A DNA stretch of 64,000 nucleotides from Membranipora membranacea (lineage: Eukaryota > Bryozoa > Gymnolaemata > Cheilostomatida > Membraniporidae). Positions within the stretch are counted from its first letter, which is position 1; every line of letters starts with the position of its first letter. The notes under the pieces were generated by a model. That model did not search any database and was not told where the DNA came from. It was given only the letters and a program-made list of their open reading frames with translations. Both the position numbers and the translations under genes were made by a program. Location of the stretch: positions 5,215,001-5,279,000 of the forward strand of contig OU612066.1 of NCBI GenBank assembly GCA_914767715.1, given 5' to 3'. Below are positions 47,901-59,227 of the stretch, one piece after another.

Positions 47901-50900
47901 AATTGTCTTTGTTAGAAAATGCTATCACATGTTAGTGAATTGGTTTGGTGGCACGGCTCTGTAAGATGCATATTTCATACACTTTATGCTGTTTTCATGT
48001 TTTCAGCTGTGACTACAGAACCTACGTCAACAGATGTAGTAACAGAGGAAGGTCAGTAAGCCAAGCTCTCTTACCGTTCTGCTTATTTAACTCTTGTAAT
48101 GAATTGCCAGGTAATATAACAATGATTTGTTTGAGCTGTGAGCTGTGAGCTGCTCTCGCTATGATATTTTATTTCTACCACCATAAATAGTACGATTTCT
48201 AATAAGAAGGTAATGTTAAAAATAGCTTACTTTCTTTTTGAACCATACTCAACAGCCAATAATTGAAACACGCACCTCATGCCGCATAAATAGCTTAGTC
48301 CAAACATACCCTCTTAACATATATTTCAGCATACGGGAATTATGGCTTCGATTTTGATGGTAATAGTCACTACTTATGTCTGTCTTGGTCAGTTTAGGGG
48401 ACTTCTCATCACAATTCAGTATTTCACAGCAATTTGATACATAATCTCTACCACACTTTGTTTATCCGTTTTGTTTGCACACCTTGTCGATATTGAATTT
48501 TTGAGTCTGGACCAATTCAGTAGGTCTCTGCCTTAGATACACCTCATCATACAGACTGGTACTAACTGTAACTCTGCTGCGCATATATCAGGAGACAGCT
48601 AACTATTTCTATCTATACTAAGATGATCTTTGATGAGATATAGTTCCCTTGTCCAGTGTGTATAATTTGTCCTTATGGCGCAAATTAAATTATAGTACAG
48701 ACTGAACGCTTATATTAACCCTAACATTAGTAGATATAACATAATACATTATTGATCTTCGTCCTCTCTTAGTCTTGCTGGATGATATTGCAGTAAGCTG
48801 AATGTACAGGATAAGATATGGATGTAACAGAGATTGACTTAGTGTCTGAGCCACACAGACTCCTGCTCCCCGCCCAACAGTCCCCTGGATTGACTTTGAC
48901 AAGTGATGTAGTGGTAATGCTTGCCAGCAATTCAGGAATTTTTGTCACCAAACCTCCCCCGCTACAGACATGTTCATAAATTATTGAGAAGGAAAGGAAA
49001 AATGATATTGGTGCTGCAGTCAAATTCATCTGGGGCGAAATTATTTTTTGCGTAGGCTGTTAAGTGATGAATGTTGCATTTTTCAATCATATTCGAACTA
49101 GACTCACTTAAAAAAGTTACTTATGAAGTGTCTCATATTTCTGTTATTACAGCACCTGCAGCTGTAGATGTATGTACACCTTCTCCCTGTAAGAATGAGG
49201 GTACTTGTGAGAAGGGAGGAGATGGTACTACCTACAAATGTAAATGTACTTCTGAGTACACTGGAACTAATTGTGAAGAGACTCCACGTATGTCCAACCT
49301 TGTTGACGGCTGTATTACTGGTGTTGTACCTTGTGTATAATATTACATGCTGAGCAGCTTATTGGAAAAAGCACAGCCAGCACATAGGAAAAAACATGTA
49401 CACAAGATGATAAATGATTTTAAAGCTTGCAAATCTGAACAAAAACACGTTGGAAATGTTCATAGGTCTTGTATTCTTAATGGACGGTAAAACAGCAAAA
49501 AACATTTGCAAAAAATTCTATATGACTTACATGAAATAATTGTCTTTGTTAGAAAATGCTATCACATGTTAGTGAATTGGTTTGGTGGCACGGCTCTGTA
49601 AGATGCATATTTCATACACTTTATGCTGTTTTCATGTTTTCAGCTGTGACTACAGAACCTACGTCAACAGATGTAGTAACAGAGGAAGGTCAGTAAGCCA
49701 AGCTCTCTTACCGTTCTGCTTATTTAACTCTTGTAATGAATTGCCAGGTAATATAACAATGATTTGTTTGAGCTGTGAGCTGTGAGCTGCTCTCGCTATG
49801 ATATTTTATTTCTACCACCATAAATAGTACGATTTCTAATAAGAAGGTAATGTTAAAAATAGCTTACTTTCTTTTTGAACCATACTCAACAGCCAATAAT
49901 TGAAACACGCACCTCATGCCGCATAAATAGCTTAGTCCAAACATACCCTCTTAACATATATTTCAGCATACGGGAATTATGGCTTCGATTTTGATGGTAA
50001 TAGTCACTACTTATGTCTGTCTTGGTCAGTTTAGGGGACTTCTCATCACAATTCAGTATTTCACAGCAATTTGATACATAATCTCTACCACACTTTGTTT
50101 ATCCGTTTTGTTTGCACACCTTGTCGATATTGAATTTTTGAGTCTGGACCAATTCAGTAGGTCTCTGCCTTAGATACACCTCATCATACAGACTGGTACT
50201 AACTGTAACTCTGCTGCGCATATATCAGGAGACAGCTAACTATTTCTATCTATACTAAGATGATCTTTGATGAGATATAGTTCCCTTGTCCAGTGTGTAT
50301 AATTTGTCCTTATGGCGCAAATTAAATTATAGTACAGACTGAACGCTTATATTAACCCTAACATTAGTAGATATAACATAATACATTATTGATCTTCGTC
50401 CTCTCTTAGTCTTGCTGGATGATATTGCAGTAAGCTGAATGTACAGGATAAGATATGGATGTAACAGAGATTGACTTAGTGTCTGAGCCACACAGACTCC
50501 TGCTCCCCGCCCAACAGTCCCCTGGATTGACTTTGACAAGTGTTGTAGTGGTAATGCTTGCCAGCAATTCAGGAATTTTTGTCACCAAACCTCCCCCGCT
50601 ACAGACATGTTCATTAATTATTGAGAAGGAAAGGAAAAATGATATAGGTGCTGCAGTCAAATTCATCTGGGGCGAAATTATTTTTTGCGTAGGCTGTTAA
50701 GTGATGAATGTTGCATTTTTCAATCATATTCGAACTAGACTCACTTAAAAAAGTTACTTATGAAGTGTCTCATATTTCTGTTATTACAGCAGCTGCAGCT
50801 GTAGATGTATGTACACCTTCTCCCTGTAAGAATGAGGGTACTTGTGAGGAGGGTGGAGATGGTACTCCCTACACATGTAAATGTACTTCTGAGTACACTG

Positions 50901-53532
50901 GAGCTAATTGTGAAGAGACTCCACGTATGTCCAACCTTTTTGACTGCTGTATGATGTTGAACCTTGTTTAATCAAAGGCCATGGATATTATCTATATTAT
51001 CTGATATAATTTCACATTGGAACTTATTGTGGAGACCATAGATGTTGATAGATGTTACTGAGACGTAATGGACTATTTAAACAGAGCCCTATATAGTATA
51101 TGCAATGATTGCATTCTGTCAACGTTTGACTGGTCTCTGCACACTGATATGTTCATTAAATTAGGTGTATGTATGTCTAGTTAAACATGAGCAGCTTTTA
51201 AGAATGAGGTGCAATATAATCTAAGCCTCAATGGTTGCTTATTTGAATTTCAATGACTTACCTGGAATCATGTTAGCAAAGTTACTTATGAAGTGTCTCA
51301 TATTTCTGTTATTACAGCACCTGCAGCTGTAGATGTATGTACACCTTCTCCCTGTAAGAATGAGGGTACTTGTGGGAAGGGTGGAGATGGTACTACCTAC
51401 ACATGTACATGTACTTCTGAGTACACTGGAACTAATTGTGAAGCTAAACAAAGTATGCAGTTCAGTTTAGTTATTCGCTTCCATTTCTGCAATCACATTC
51501 ATCATAAAATTGTTGGGAGCGAATGTCTGTGACTGAAGTGGTATAGTGAAGCTACTGATCGTCCTATAAGTCTTGTTGTAGAAGGATCAGTAGCCTTGTG
51601 TCCACTCTCATTGTCGGCTGTGATCACTATTGTCACTGACATCTATCTCGGTAGTATAAATTTGATATCCTTTGATTTCTTCTGATCCACCTGCCAATGA
51701 ACCTGAAGCCACCATGTTTCGTTCAGTTAGTTCAGTTCTGTGCACATCACAAATCATATCACATTACAATGTATTGTATGAGCTTGTAGGTACTTTGGTA
51801 GAGCTATCTCTTCATGTGCAGCGTATATCTATCACTCCCATCTCAAGGTCAAAAAGGGGGATGAAACATAATGATTGTTATATATCCAGATTTCACTGCA
51901 CATCTGATGGTACCTGATTGAGCCTTGAGAGTTTAAGTTTGAGATGTTACTCTGTAAAGGGTTGTAAAATGACTCGCAGATCCCTGCCAATGAATAATGA
52001 AATTATGTTAAATCTTAACCATTCCTTTTTATCTAGTCCCAGATGTCCATCCACAGACAGCAGACGAAAAAGAAAGTGAGTAATTTTCCATCATATTCCA
52101 TGATAAGTGATTTTTCGTGTGATTATGAAATGTTAAGAACAACTCACAACACGGTAAAGACATCTTATCTTTATGTGTATAAGTGATCTTCACACAATAA
52201 ATAATAATAATAAAGTTGATAAAACGCTTAATAAAATTGGTTAGAACAATGATTTCTAAGCGTTGTACATGAGATAAGATATCAAGATCAAAATTATATG
52301 TTGAAACTTTTACAGTCAAAACATACATACATAGCAATACCCTGTTTTTTAAACTGTACAAACCTTGGAACGTCATTTGCAAACTTTGAGCAGCAGTTAC
52401 GTAATGACAGGGTAACGAAATTGGTCTATTTGTAAAATGTCGGGTGATAAAAAAATTACCCGTGATAAAACAGGCCATGGGTATATGTACCATCGGTAAA
52501 ACAGGGTGGTGGGTCAAGGTACCATTGGTGAAATGGGACGAAGGGTTAATATACCATTGGTAAAACAGAGCAGTGGATAAAGGTATGGTTTACGAAACAG
52601 ACGAGAAGGGGGTAAAGGTATCATTACTGATGCGGGGCAGATGCGAAAGGTATCATTGGTGAAACTGAGTGTTGGGTAAATATTCCATTGGCAAAATGAG
52701 TCAGTGAAAGTATTAGTAAAATAACCCTTGTTTAGTACAGTGGAATATTACTTGATGTAGTATGAGATATTAAATTGTTTCTTAAATAGTTGGTTGCTCT
52801 CCTTGTATCAAGTTATCTGGGTGGTCATTGTGGTCTAGACTCTAGGGTCGTCGCTGCTGATCAAGAATTATTTTCAATTTTGCTCTTTTCAAAAAGACAA
52901 AAGTAGATTGGTGATAAAAATTAACAGTCAGAAGAGAGAGAAATGAATACGTATATGTCGGCATGCACTGTATTAAGGACATATTATATATATAAATATT
53001 ATATCATAAATCATTTCATAAATATATTAATATAATAATTAATACACAAGATTTGTGACTGACATATTTTTTTATTCTTTATATTTAACAGCTGCGTTGA
53101 AAGAAGAGGAGAGCTCGACCTCACATTTCTTAGTATTCTTCCTAGTAGCCTCAGTTCTCTGTATAGTTGGCTATATTATATTCCACAACCGCAAAAGAGT
53201 AAGTATTAATCTACCATAACTTCACTCGTTCATGTGATGACGTAAATCTTTTGGTTACCTTTTTGGTTACCTTAAATTGGCGCAACCACATTGCCAATAT
53301 GAAGAGTGGGAAAGCGTATGAAACGTATAGACGCCAATCTGACATACAGTAATTTATATATAACATCTGATTTGACAACGATTTTAAATTTCAGTTGATG
53401 GGCGTTGTATTGGAGGGACCTGGTGGTCGGGGACGCTCAGGGAGACGTCCAAACAACAGAGACTATGCCAAGCTGGAGGAGAATGTCTCTGAGTCTATGC
53501 TCAAAGGAGGCGGTAAAACTTATGCATATTAG
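42000..53532 (+). CDS. EGF-repeat type I membrane protein with TGN38/TGN46-like TM and tail
   Basis: Eighteen exons, nearly all phase 1-1, sum to 592 aa plus stop: 42000-42123, 42434-42541, 43757-43900, 44339-44431, 44970-45095, 45399-45461, 46976-47122, 47516-47650, 48007-48051, 48330-48359, 49153-49287, 49644-49688, 49967-49996, 50790-50924, 51318-51452, 52037-52075, 53092-53198, 53395-53532. Signal peptide MLLRVFTVILVLSHLVLA, a Pro/Ser/Thr-rich stalk, three diverse EGF modules, a short Cys-rich stub, then five near-identical EGF modules (VCTPSPCKN-GTCE). The TM helix (LVFFLVASVLCIVGYIIF) is followed by HNRKR and a tail with VVLEG, RRPNNRDYAKLEEN, closely resembling the TGN38/TGN46 cytoplasmic tail and its YxxL retrieval signal. 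That predicts trans-Golgi/endosome cycling; vertebrate TGN proteins lack EGF modules. Symmetric exons allow exon skipping, so the real isoforms may use fewer repeats. Some middle exons come from a recent duplication. Confidence 0.78.
42850..42930 (-). ncRNA. tRNA-like (SINE head or tRNA pseudogene), class II shape
   Basis: On the minus strand: A box TGGTGTAGTGG, a perfect T arm and B box (CTGGGTTCGAATCCCAG), and a long variable region as in tRNA-Ser/Leu. The anticodon-loop position reads CTTGCAA (TGC), the anticodon stem has mismatches and the acceptor stem does not pair, so it is not a working tRNA gene. A run of eight T follows, a possible Pol III terminator. Confidence 0.65.
42933..43200. 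repeat. 12-bp minisatellite (GCATGCTAGCTT)n
   Basis: About 22 units of GCATGCTAGCTT, itself nearly self-complementary, with a few truncated units at the right end. Both strands stay open and would read as MQAS or HASL repeats; these ORFs are artefacts of the 12-bp period. Confidence 0.95.
46257..46508. mobile_element. MITE with GGGGGGTCTTTCAATTAGAAA ends
   Basis: A 252-bp element whose 5' end GGGGGGTCTTTCAATTAG is exactly inverted at its 3' end. In the intron before the repeated EGF exons (intron 6). Interior has several GAGCGAT / ATCGCTC inverted motifs. Target duplication not clear. Confidence 0.8.
47485..50758 (+). repeat. 1,637-bp tandem segmental duplication of EGF exons
   Basis: Unit 1 about 47485-49121 and unit 2 about 49122-50758 are identical except for a few substitutions I could find by eye (near 48904/50541, 48979/50616, 49016/50653). 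Each unit holds one EGF exon (135 nt) plus a 45-nt and a 30-nt exon. The EGF exon at 50790 and its 350-bp downstream intron instead match the exon at 46976 and its following intron, so a larger A-B-B-A arrangement exists. Confidence 0.9.
52472..52710 (+). repeat. Degenerate 33-36-bp minisatellite
   Basis: About seven diverged units of the form GGTAccATTGGTaAAACAG..GtGGgTAAA in the last long intron of the EGF/TGN38-like gene. The antisense ORF at 52029-52517 is partly read through it. Confidence 0.65.
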
Positions 53533-54223
53533 TTAAGTACTGTGTAAGATTGCTCAAAAGTACAAACCGGTTCTTCCAGTCTAATCTTCACAGACAACTC
53601 TGTGTAGAATGATGTGAAAATATGCAAATCTATCTGCAGAGGATTATCCGGGCTCCTCAACTAGACTAATTCAGTGTTATCCTTGGCCCTGCCTGTTATC
53701 ACACACTGATATATTATATATTCAGCTGCTTGTATATTTTTATATTCACATTAGTTGATAAAAATGATCTGAAGTTTTGGAGCTATTATAAGACCTTGTT
53801 ATGATCAAAACATTCCGCATGATGGATATCACTATTACAACTCAATATTTCATTGCTAGTAGAGTGTTTGACCAAACAACTCTTTATTGAATTACCATTA
53901 TTAATCAGAAATTTTTTGTACTTTTCATTTATTCACTTTTTTATATGCTTTAGTGGCCTTTGGTTCTGAGTCATAATGCTGTCCAAAATATTTATCTGTC
54001 TACTGTTGCAAAACATAATAAGCCATCACTGTCTGTGACCCCTGTTATATCCCTCCTCTCTTCTAAGCCACTCTGTTCATGCACAAAATCAAATCATAGA
54101 ATTACGTGTACAACAATATATGGTTATTTTCACCTTTGGCGCCTGTCCTTTTTTTCATTTTTCGTGTGTGAGAAATAAAAAATATTAACCAAAATACAAC
54201 ACACTCAGATAAATGTCATCCTT
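53533..54223. other. Convergent intergenic region between EGF/TGN38-like gene and CHTF8
   Basis: 691 bp between two stop codons on opposite strands, so it holds both 3' UTRs. A plus-strand AATAAA at about 54173 could end the EGF/TGN38-like transcript; minus-strand candidates (TTTATT on the plus strand) lie near 53883 and 53928. Confidence 0.5.
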
Positions 54224-54960
54224 TCATGACAAACATTTAGGTACACTGGCGATGATAGGCTTAGGCAGACCATTGAAGATAATTTTACGTCTTATGATTG
54301 TCCTGATATCATAGTAATTGCACTCCTTATTGTTTTTACACACATTGCTGTCTTGTTTAGCTTGTTCAGACTTCGTGATAACAGCATATGGTTTCTCCAG
54401 GTCTGCCACTTTCCCGTGTAAAATGTGATGTCCGATTACCATAATTGGTTTGTTCTACAAGCACAGAGATCAAAGTATGTCAAACCGCTAGCAGTTACAT
54501 TTCAATAATACATGGTCACATAAGTGCAATATCTCCAACAGTATAACACCAGTATACACCATGATAGAACCTCCAACAGCTCCAAATACTTATCAGGTAT
54601 TGATCATGATCTCTGCCCTACTGTGCTGACAATCAACTTCAATAAACAATCAACACTGATATTGTAGACCTGGTAGAGGGCTGTATGAAATCGGCCTTAA
54701 TACAAATAACTTACATCGTTTGTGAAAACCAAGTTCCCAATAAACTTTCCGTCGAAGCTTCCACCTTCTACTCTTGACTGGAGATCACCTTGTAGCTCAA
54801 TTATTACAGTCTCTTTTTCATCACAGTTATCACCCCTGCGAGATAAAGAATAAAGTGAACATAAGTGAATACATAATATGATGACAGAAGAGTCAGGAAC
54901 CTACTTGTCTAGATAAGAAATTTTCTTTTGAGCTCTGATTGCAATCACGCTACCATGCAT
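54224..54960 (-). CDS. CHTF8: CTF8, subunit of the Ctf18 alternative clamp loader
   Basis: Three exons: 54960-54905, 54835-54715, 54454-54224, giving 135 aa (human CTF8 121 aa). The start MHGSVIAIRAQ is followed by VIIELQGDLQSRVE, FDGKFIGNLVF, then the hallmark PIMVIGHHILHGKVADLEKP, and the C-terminal IFNGLPKPIIASVPK, all collinear with eukaryotic CTF8. CTF8 pairs with DCC1 and CTF18 in the RFC-like complex that loads PCNA and promotes sister-chromatid cohesion in the nucleus. Exon 1 was placed by its ATG, its phase-2 donor and the similarity to the family N-terminus. The gene is convergent with the EGF/TGN38-like gene. Confidence 0.92.
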
Positions 54961-55591
54961 ACAAACATCAAGTCTTCATAAATCGTGATACAACCCCTTC
55001 TTGGAGACAACTTCATGTAAGCAATGAACATGGATAATGGAGACCTGTTAGAGATAAGGGCTGTATGGCACCTGTTTGTTTTCTGCACCTGTCATATTTA
55101 CATACTCACTTTCCTATGGTCAGAAACATCCTTTTAACTGGTTAGGTGCGCCGCTCTATTACAAAAGAAAAGCCCTGAAAACGGAACACGGAATTATAAA
55201 TGGACGCAAGCAACATAAATTCAACATAAGCAAGCGCAATGATTATTTGACTACCATGAACCTTGAGCTTATATACTATGCGTTCTAACAGTCATGCTCC
55301 CTATAAACAAACATTCAGGAAGAGCTTGAAGAGTAATATATCATGTATTGAATACATCTGGAGGGTCCGGACAATTTGAGTGCCGCATCATATTGATGAT
55401 GGGGGATCATGTCCCACCAACCTAGAGTTTCCATTTAATCCAAAAACCCCCACCAGTCCATAAGAGCTTCATGTCCAGTGATGAATTGGTCGGATCTAGT
55501 AAGTTACATCAGTGGTAACAAGCAGCTGCGCGCGATACACCACATCAGTGTGGCTTTCAGCAGAGGACAGAGAGGGGTATTCTCAAAGTTG
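54961..55591. other. Upstream region of CHTF8, no gene seen
   Basis: No coding exon recognised; ORFs here lack any family features. Confidence 0.4.
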
Positions 55592-56612
55592 ACCCCCCCT
55601 ACGGTTGACCAAAACCGCCAATTTTTCCATCATAATATCCCCAGTGCCTGTAATAATGTAATAATAATTTTAGCTGCCAATCATACTTGTTTTCTTTTTT
55701 GTGGCGGTTTTGGTCGACCAAAACTGCCACTGTAGCTGCAAATCATACTTGTTTTTTTGTTGGTGGCGGTTTTGGTCGACCAAAACCGCCAATAAAGAAT
55801 TCGTATTTCAGACAGGTGAGCACAACTCCCAACATAAATAGACTGATCATGTGACATATACTCTTCGGAATTTCCTCAAGACCGGACATATTCCCAGTGG
55901 TAGAAACCAGTGACTACCGAGGATGACCTGTTACTCCTTGATCATACATACATAACATAACAATAACATGCTTACTAGTTTAGCATTACTATAATAATAT
56001 TGTGAAACTTGTACTGCAGTTGACTTACATGAATGATGAGATGTTGGATGACCACATCCATAGCTGTGGTGGGCTGATCCCATGTAAAAACAGCCACATA
56101 ATTTGCATCAATCATAGAAACCATAAGCACTAGCCATGTTTCTATTTCCCAACTATTACAAGCTAAATTGCAAAGCACTAGTCACTAGTACCTAGCACTG
56201 GCAAGGTTTCCGGTCTTGAAGAACTTACTAAAAGTATATATCACATGATCAGTCTATTTATGGTCGGAGTTGTGCTCACCTTTCTAAAATAAGAATTGTT
56301 TATTGGCGGTTTTGGTCGACCAAAACCGGCACTCAAAAGAAAACAAGTATGATTTGCAGCTACAATGGCGGTTTTGGTCGACCAAAACCGCCACTCAAAA
56401 GAAAACAGTCTATTTAACAGTCGGTTGCAACTACAGTTGTATGATTTGCAACTACAGTGGCGGTTTTGGTCGACCAAAGCCGCCACTAAAAAAGAAAACA
56501 AGTATGATTTGCAGCTACAGTGGCGGTTTTGGTCGACCAAAACCGCCATAATTACAGGCACTGTGAATATCATGTGGGAAAAATTGGCGGTTTTGGTCAA
56601 CTGTACCCCCCT
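55592..56612. mobile_element. Foldback element built from repeated 26-bp palindromes
   Basis: The outer ends are inverted (GTTGACCAAAACCGCCAA near 55605 and TTGGCGGTTTTGGTCAAC near 56584), and inner blocks also mirror each other (CACAACTCC...ATAAATAGACTGATCATGTGA against its inverse near 56236-56275). Six copies of a palindrome made of GGCGGTTTTGGTC followed by its reverse complement occur at 55703, 55765, 56305, 56367, 56459 and 56522 (each with at most one base changed); each has a GTCGAC centre. Several are separated by TCATACTTGTTTTCTTTT or its inverse. No coding capacity. Confidence 0.8.
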
Positions 56613-56829
56613 CCAACCAAGGAGTAACCGTTACTCCTTGCTCCAACCAAGCTACCACAAATGCCTACCTGACTCCTAGGCCTATGTAGAAAGGAATCAG
56701 GTACTGTATGTACTATCTGACAGGATAAGCTAAGTCAGTGGTATTAGTAGATGTACTTGCCCTTATTTCTCTATTACATATACCTTCATTTCAATAATGA
56801 ATAATATAAATGGCAAGGAATTAGAACTC

Positions 56830-57412
56830 TGTGATACGTGGTTGGAAGCAATCGCAAGGTGGTTCAACTTAGCCCAGCTAAGATTTATATCAGTATGCAA
56901 GAAGGTTTAGATGTAAATAATAATTACCAGAGAGATAGATGTCGAGTGTGTCTGTCAGTATGTCCAGGTGAGAGTATGAATGGAATGGATACCAATGGTG
57001 TGTGATAAGTGTGTAACCTTGTTAGGTCAGATAAGTGAGCTAGTGAATTGTAATTACCAGTTGACCATCTGTATGAGCTAAATATATGTAGTGGAATACC
57101 ACCAGTCATGGGTTTTCCCGGCTTAGCCGATGGCATCCCAGAATGCCAGTCAGGGTTTTCTGACTATGTGTCAGCGACAGCCCAGAACGCGCCAGTTCCC
57201 AGAGCTATGCCAATGTTTTGACCCCACCTTTTCCAAGTTACAACTTAAATAGTGTGCTATTGTGCTGGCTGGAGGAGATAATGACTGGAATAAATACAGT
57301 TGAGAATAGCATACAGTAATTATGATGATGACTCAGTAGCTATCAATGCAGAAAGCCTTAGTTGAGTGTCATAATATTTTAATTACTACAGGTTGTGTGT
57401 AGAAGTATCTCA
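56830..57412 (-). repeat. LTR (3' LTR in minus orientation)
   Basis: 583 bp, TGTGATACGTGG ... GAAGTATCTCA on the plus strand, near copy of 58634-59222. Confidence 0.88.
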
Positions 57413-57542
57413 GTTGCCTCAACATAAAAAATAGTAGGTTTTAAACTTCAATTATTATGTTTATGCCCAGTGTTAAAGAGTTCCAGGTCCGATAACAAAT
57501 AAATCCTAGGAGGCTATGCCTCTGCCCAGTGTAAGATGCTGC

Positions 57543-58552
57543 CTAGCATCTTAACATAGAATAGCCTGAATAGCCACCACCTTCAGCTGTTGTATGAGAA
57601 AATCGCAATGGTTTTGATGAAAGATCTGAGTAGAACCATAACCACTTGTAGTGCCAGGGCAGGTATGAACAATAGTGTTTGCAGAGAATGTGTGTGAAAC
57701 AATGTATGTCACATAAGTTACGCAACATAAGTAGTGGCTGGTTACATGTCATGGGATACAACACAGCACACGAGGCGATAGTGGTACCACATAGTCGGAT
57801 GTCAATAGTTTCCGAACAGTTTATTGTGTATGCAGCAACATGGTTCACATTCAACATTGGTGTCAGATTGGCAGCAGTCACATAATGATTTGTATCAGCA
57901 GAACCAAACATATCTGGGTGTAAAGTTAAAGTTTGTTCAACAGCAGTTGTCAACACAGGTGTCATAGCAATGACAGACATAGCCACAACAGTAGCACAAG
58001 AAGCAACAGGTCTCGTAGCAACGAGCAGTGTTTCAGATTCGATAACCTTAGCAAAGGTCTATGATTCCTCAACAGTTTCAAAGTGACCAGTTTCTTGACT
58101 TGACGTACAGATATGGACAGGGTTTACTGATACAGTTTGAAATATCTCAACGCCACGATGAACCATAACCGGCAATGGAGTATGATAACTGACTGGTACA
58201 TAAGAAAAGGAGGATCTATCTTCAAAGCGTTGAAGATAAAATTTACAACCTCGTACCGAGCTTCACTCTGAGCATAGAGATGTAGTCCTAGCTGATGGTC
58301 ATTATCAAACATATTTATAGCCTTCTGTAATGTAAGAGTATTGCACTGATACTCACCAAATATCCTAGACATAATTAATAACTCTGCATGGTAATCCCAT
58401 AGTTGATGTTTTTCACAGAAGTTCAGTGCTTGGTCAAGTCCGATCCGTATATTCGGCTCAGCAGGTAGCAGCTGCCTCTGCCCAGTGAAGAGGTTATCCA
58501 TAAGTTTGCTGAAAGTTTCACCTGGATAATGTTCTTCGTAGGGTAAATCCAT
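57543..58552 (-). pseudogene. gag-position ORF of the LTR element, broken
   Basis: From ATG at 58552 a frame reads MDLPYEEHYPGETFSKLMDN, continuing with a helical region (QALNFCEKHQLWDYHAELL, FNALKIDPPF). A frameshift near 58210 and a stop near 58050 separate it from a second stretch (PVLTTAVEQTLTLHPDM, NVNHVAAYTINC) ending around 57543. I recognise no known Gag, zinc knuckle or enzyme in it; the position after the LTR is the only reason to call it gag-like. Confidence 0.5.
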
Positions 58553-58633
58553 TTTAGCTTAATTTAAGAGTGTAACTGAGTGTACTGGAGGCTGTAAATC
58601 GAAAGATTTTTAGCCCACCCGAGGACCCCAAAC

Positions 58634-59222
58634 TGTGATACGTGGTTGAAAGCAATCGCAAGGTGGTTCAACTTAGCCCAGCTAAGGTTTATATCAGTAT
58701 GCAAGAAGGTTTAGATGTAAATAATAGTTACCAGAGAGATAGATGTCGAGTGTGTCTGTCAGTATGTCCAGGTGAGAGTATGAATAGAATGGATTGGATA
58801 CCAATGGTGTGTGATAAGCGTGTAACCTTGTTAGGTCAAGTAAGTGAGCTAATTAGTTGTAATGGCCAGTTGACCATCTGTATGTATGCTCGCATATGTA
58901 TTGGAATACCACCAGACATGGGTTTTCCCGGCTAAGCCGATGGCATCCCAGAATGCCAGTCAGGGTTTTCCGACTATGTGTCAGCGACAGCCCAGAACGC
59001 GCCAGTTCCCAGAGCTATGCCAATGTTTTGACCCCACCTTTTCCAAGTTACAACTTAAATAGTGTGTTATTGTGCTGGCTGAAGGAGATAATGACTGGAA
59101 TAAATACAGTTGAGAATAGCATACAGTAATTATGATGATGACTCAGTAGCTATCAATGCAGAAAGCCTTAGTTGAGTGTCATAATATTTTAATTACTACA
59201 GGTTGTGTGTAAAAGTATCTCA
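58634..59222 (-). repeat. LTR (5' LTR in minus orientation)
   Basis: 589 bp, about 95% identical to the other LTR by eye, with a short insertion (GGATTGGATA versus GGATA) and a changed stretch near 58880-58905. Confidence 0.88.
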
Positions 59223-59227
59223 AACTC

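Larger units (their letters stand above)
56830..59222 (-). mobile_element. LTR retrotransposon, non-autonomous, with intact 5-bp target duplication
   Basis: Two direct repeats, 56830-57412 and 58634-59222, about 585 bp each, begin TG and end CA and differ by scattered changes and small indels. The element is bracketed by AACTC (56825-56829 and 59223-59227). On the minus strand a TTGGGGTCCTCGGG stretch lies directly after the LTR, where a primer-binding site would be, and an ORF starts 81 bp downstream of the LTR. That orients the element on the minus strand. The internal region is only about 1.2 kb and shows no protease, reverse transcriptase or integrase. Confidence 0.88.

Noticed and set aside
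48690-49029. Antisense ORFs duplicated at 48690-49029 and 50327-50666
   Set aside because: Duplicated only because the intron was duplicated; antisense to a supported gene and lacking coding features.
52029-52517. 162-codon minus-strand ORF
   Set aside because: Overlaps an exon of the EGF/TGN38-like gene and a minisatellite; no domain recognised.
56303-56679. ORFs with repeated WRFWSTK / GGFGRPK peptides
   Set aside because: Translations of the 26-bp palindrome repeated in a foldback element.
57411-57440. Primer-binding site for a plus-strand reading of the LTR element
   Set aside because: The sequence after the left LTR (GTTGCCTCAAC) has no TGG start, whereas the minus orientation has a plausible site and a downstream ORF.
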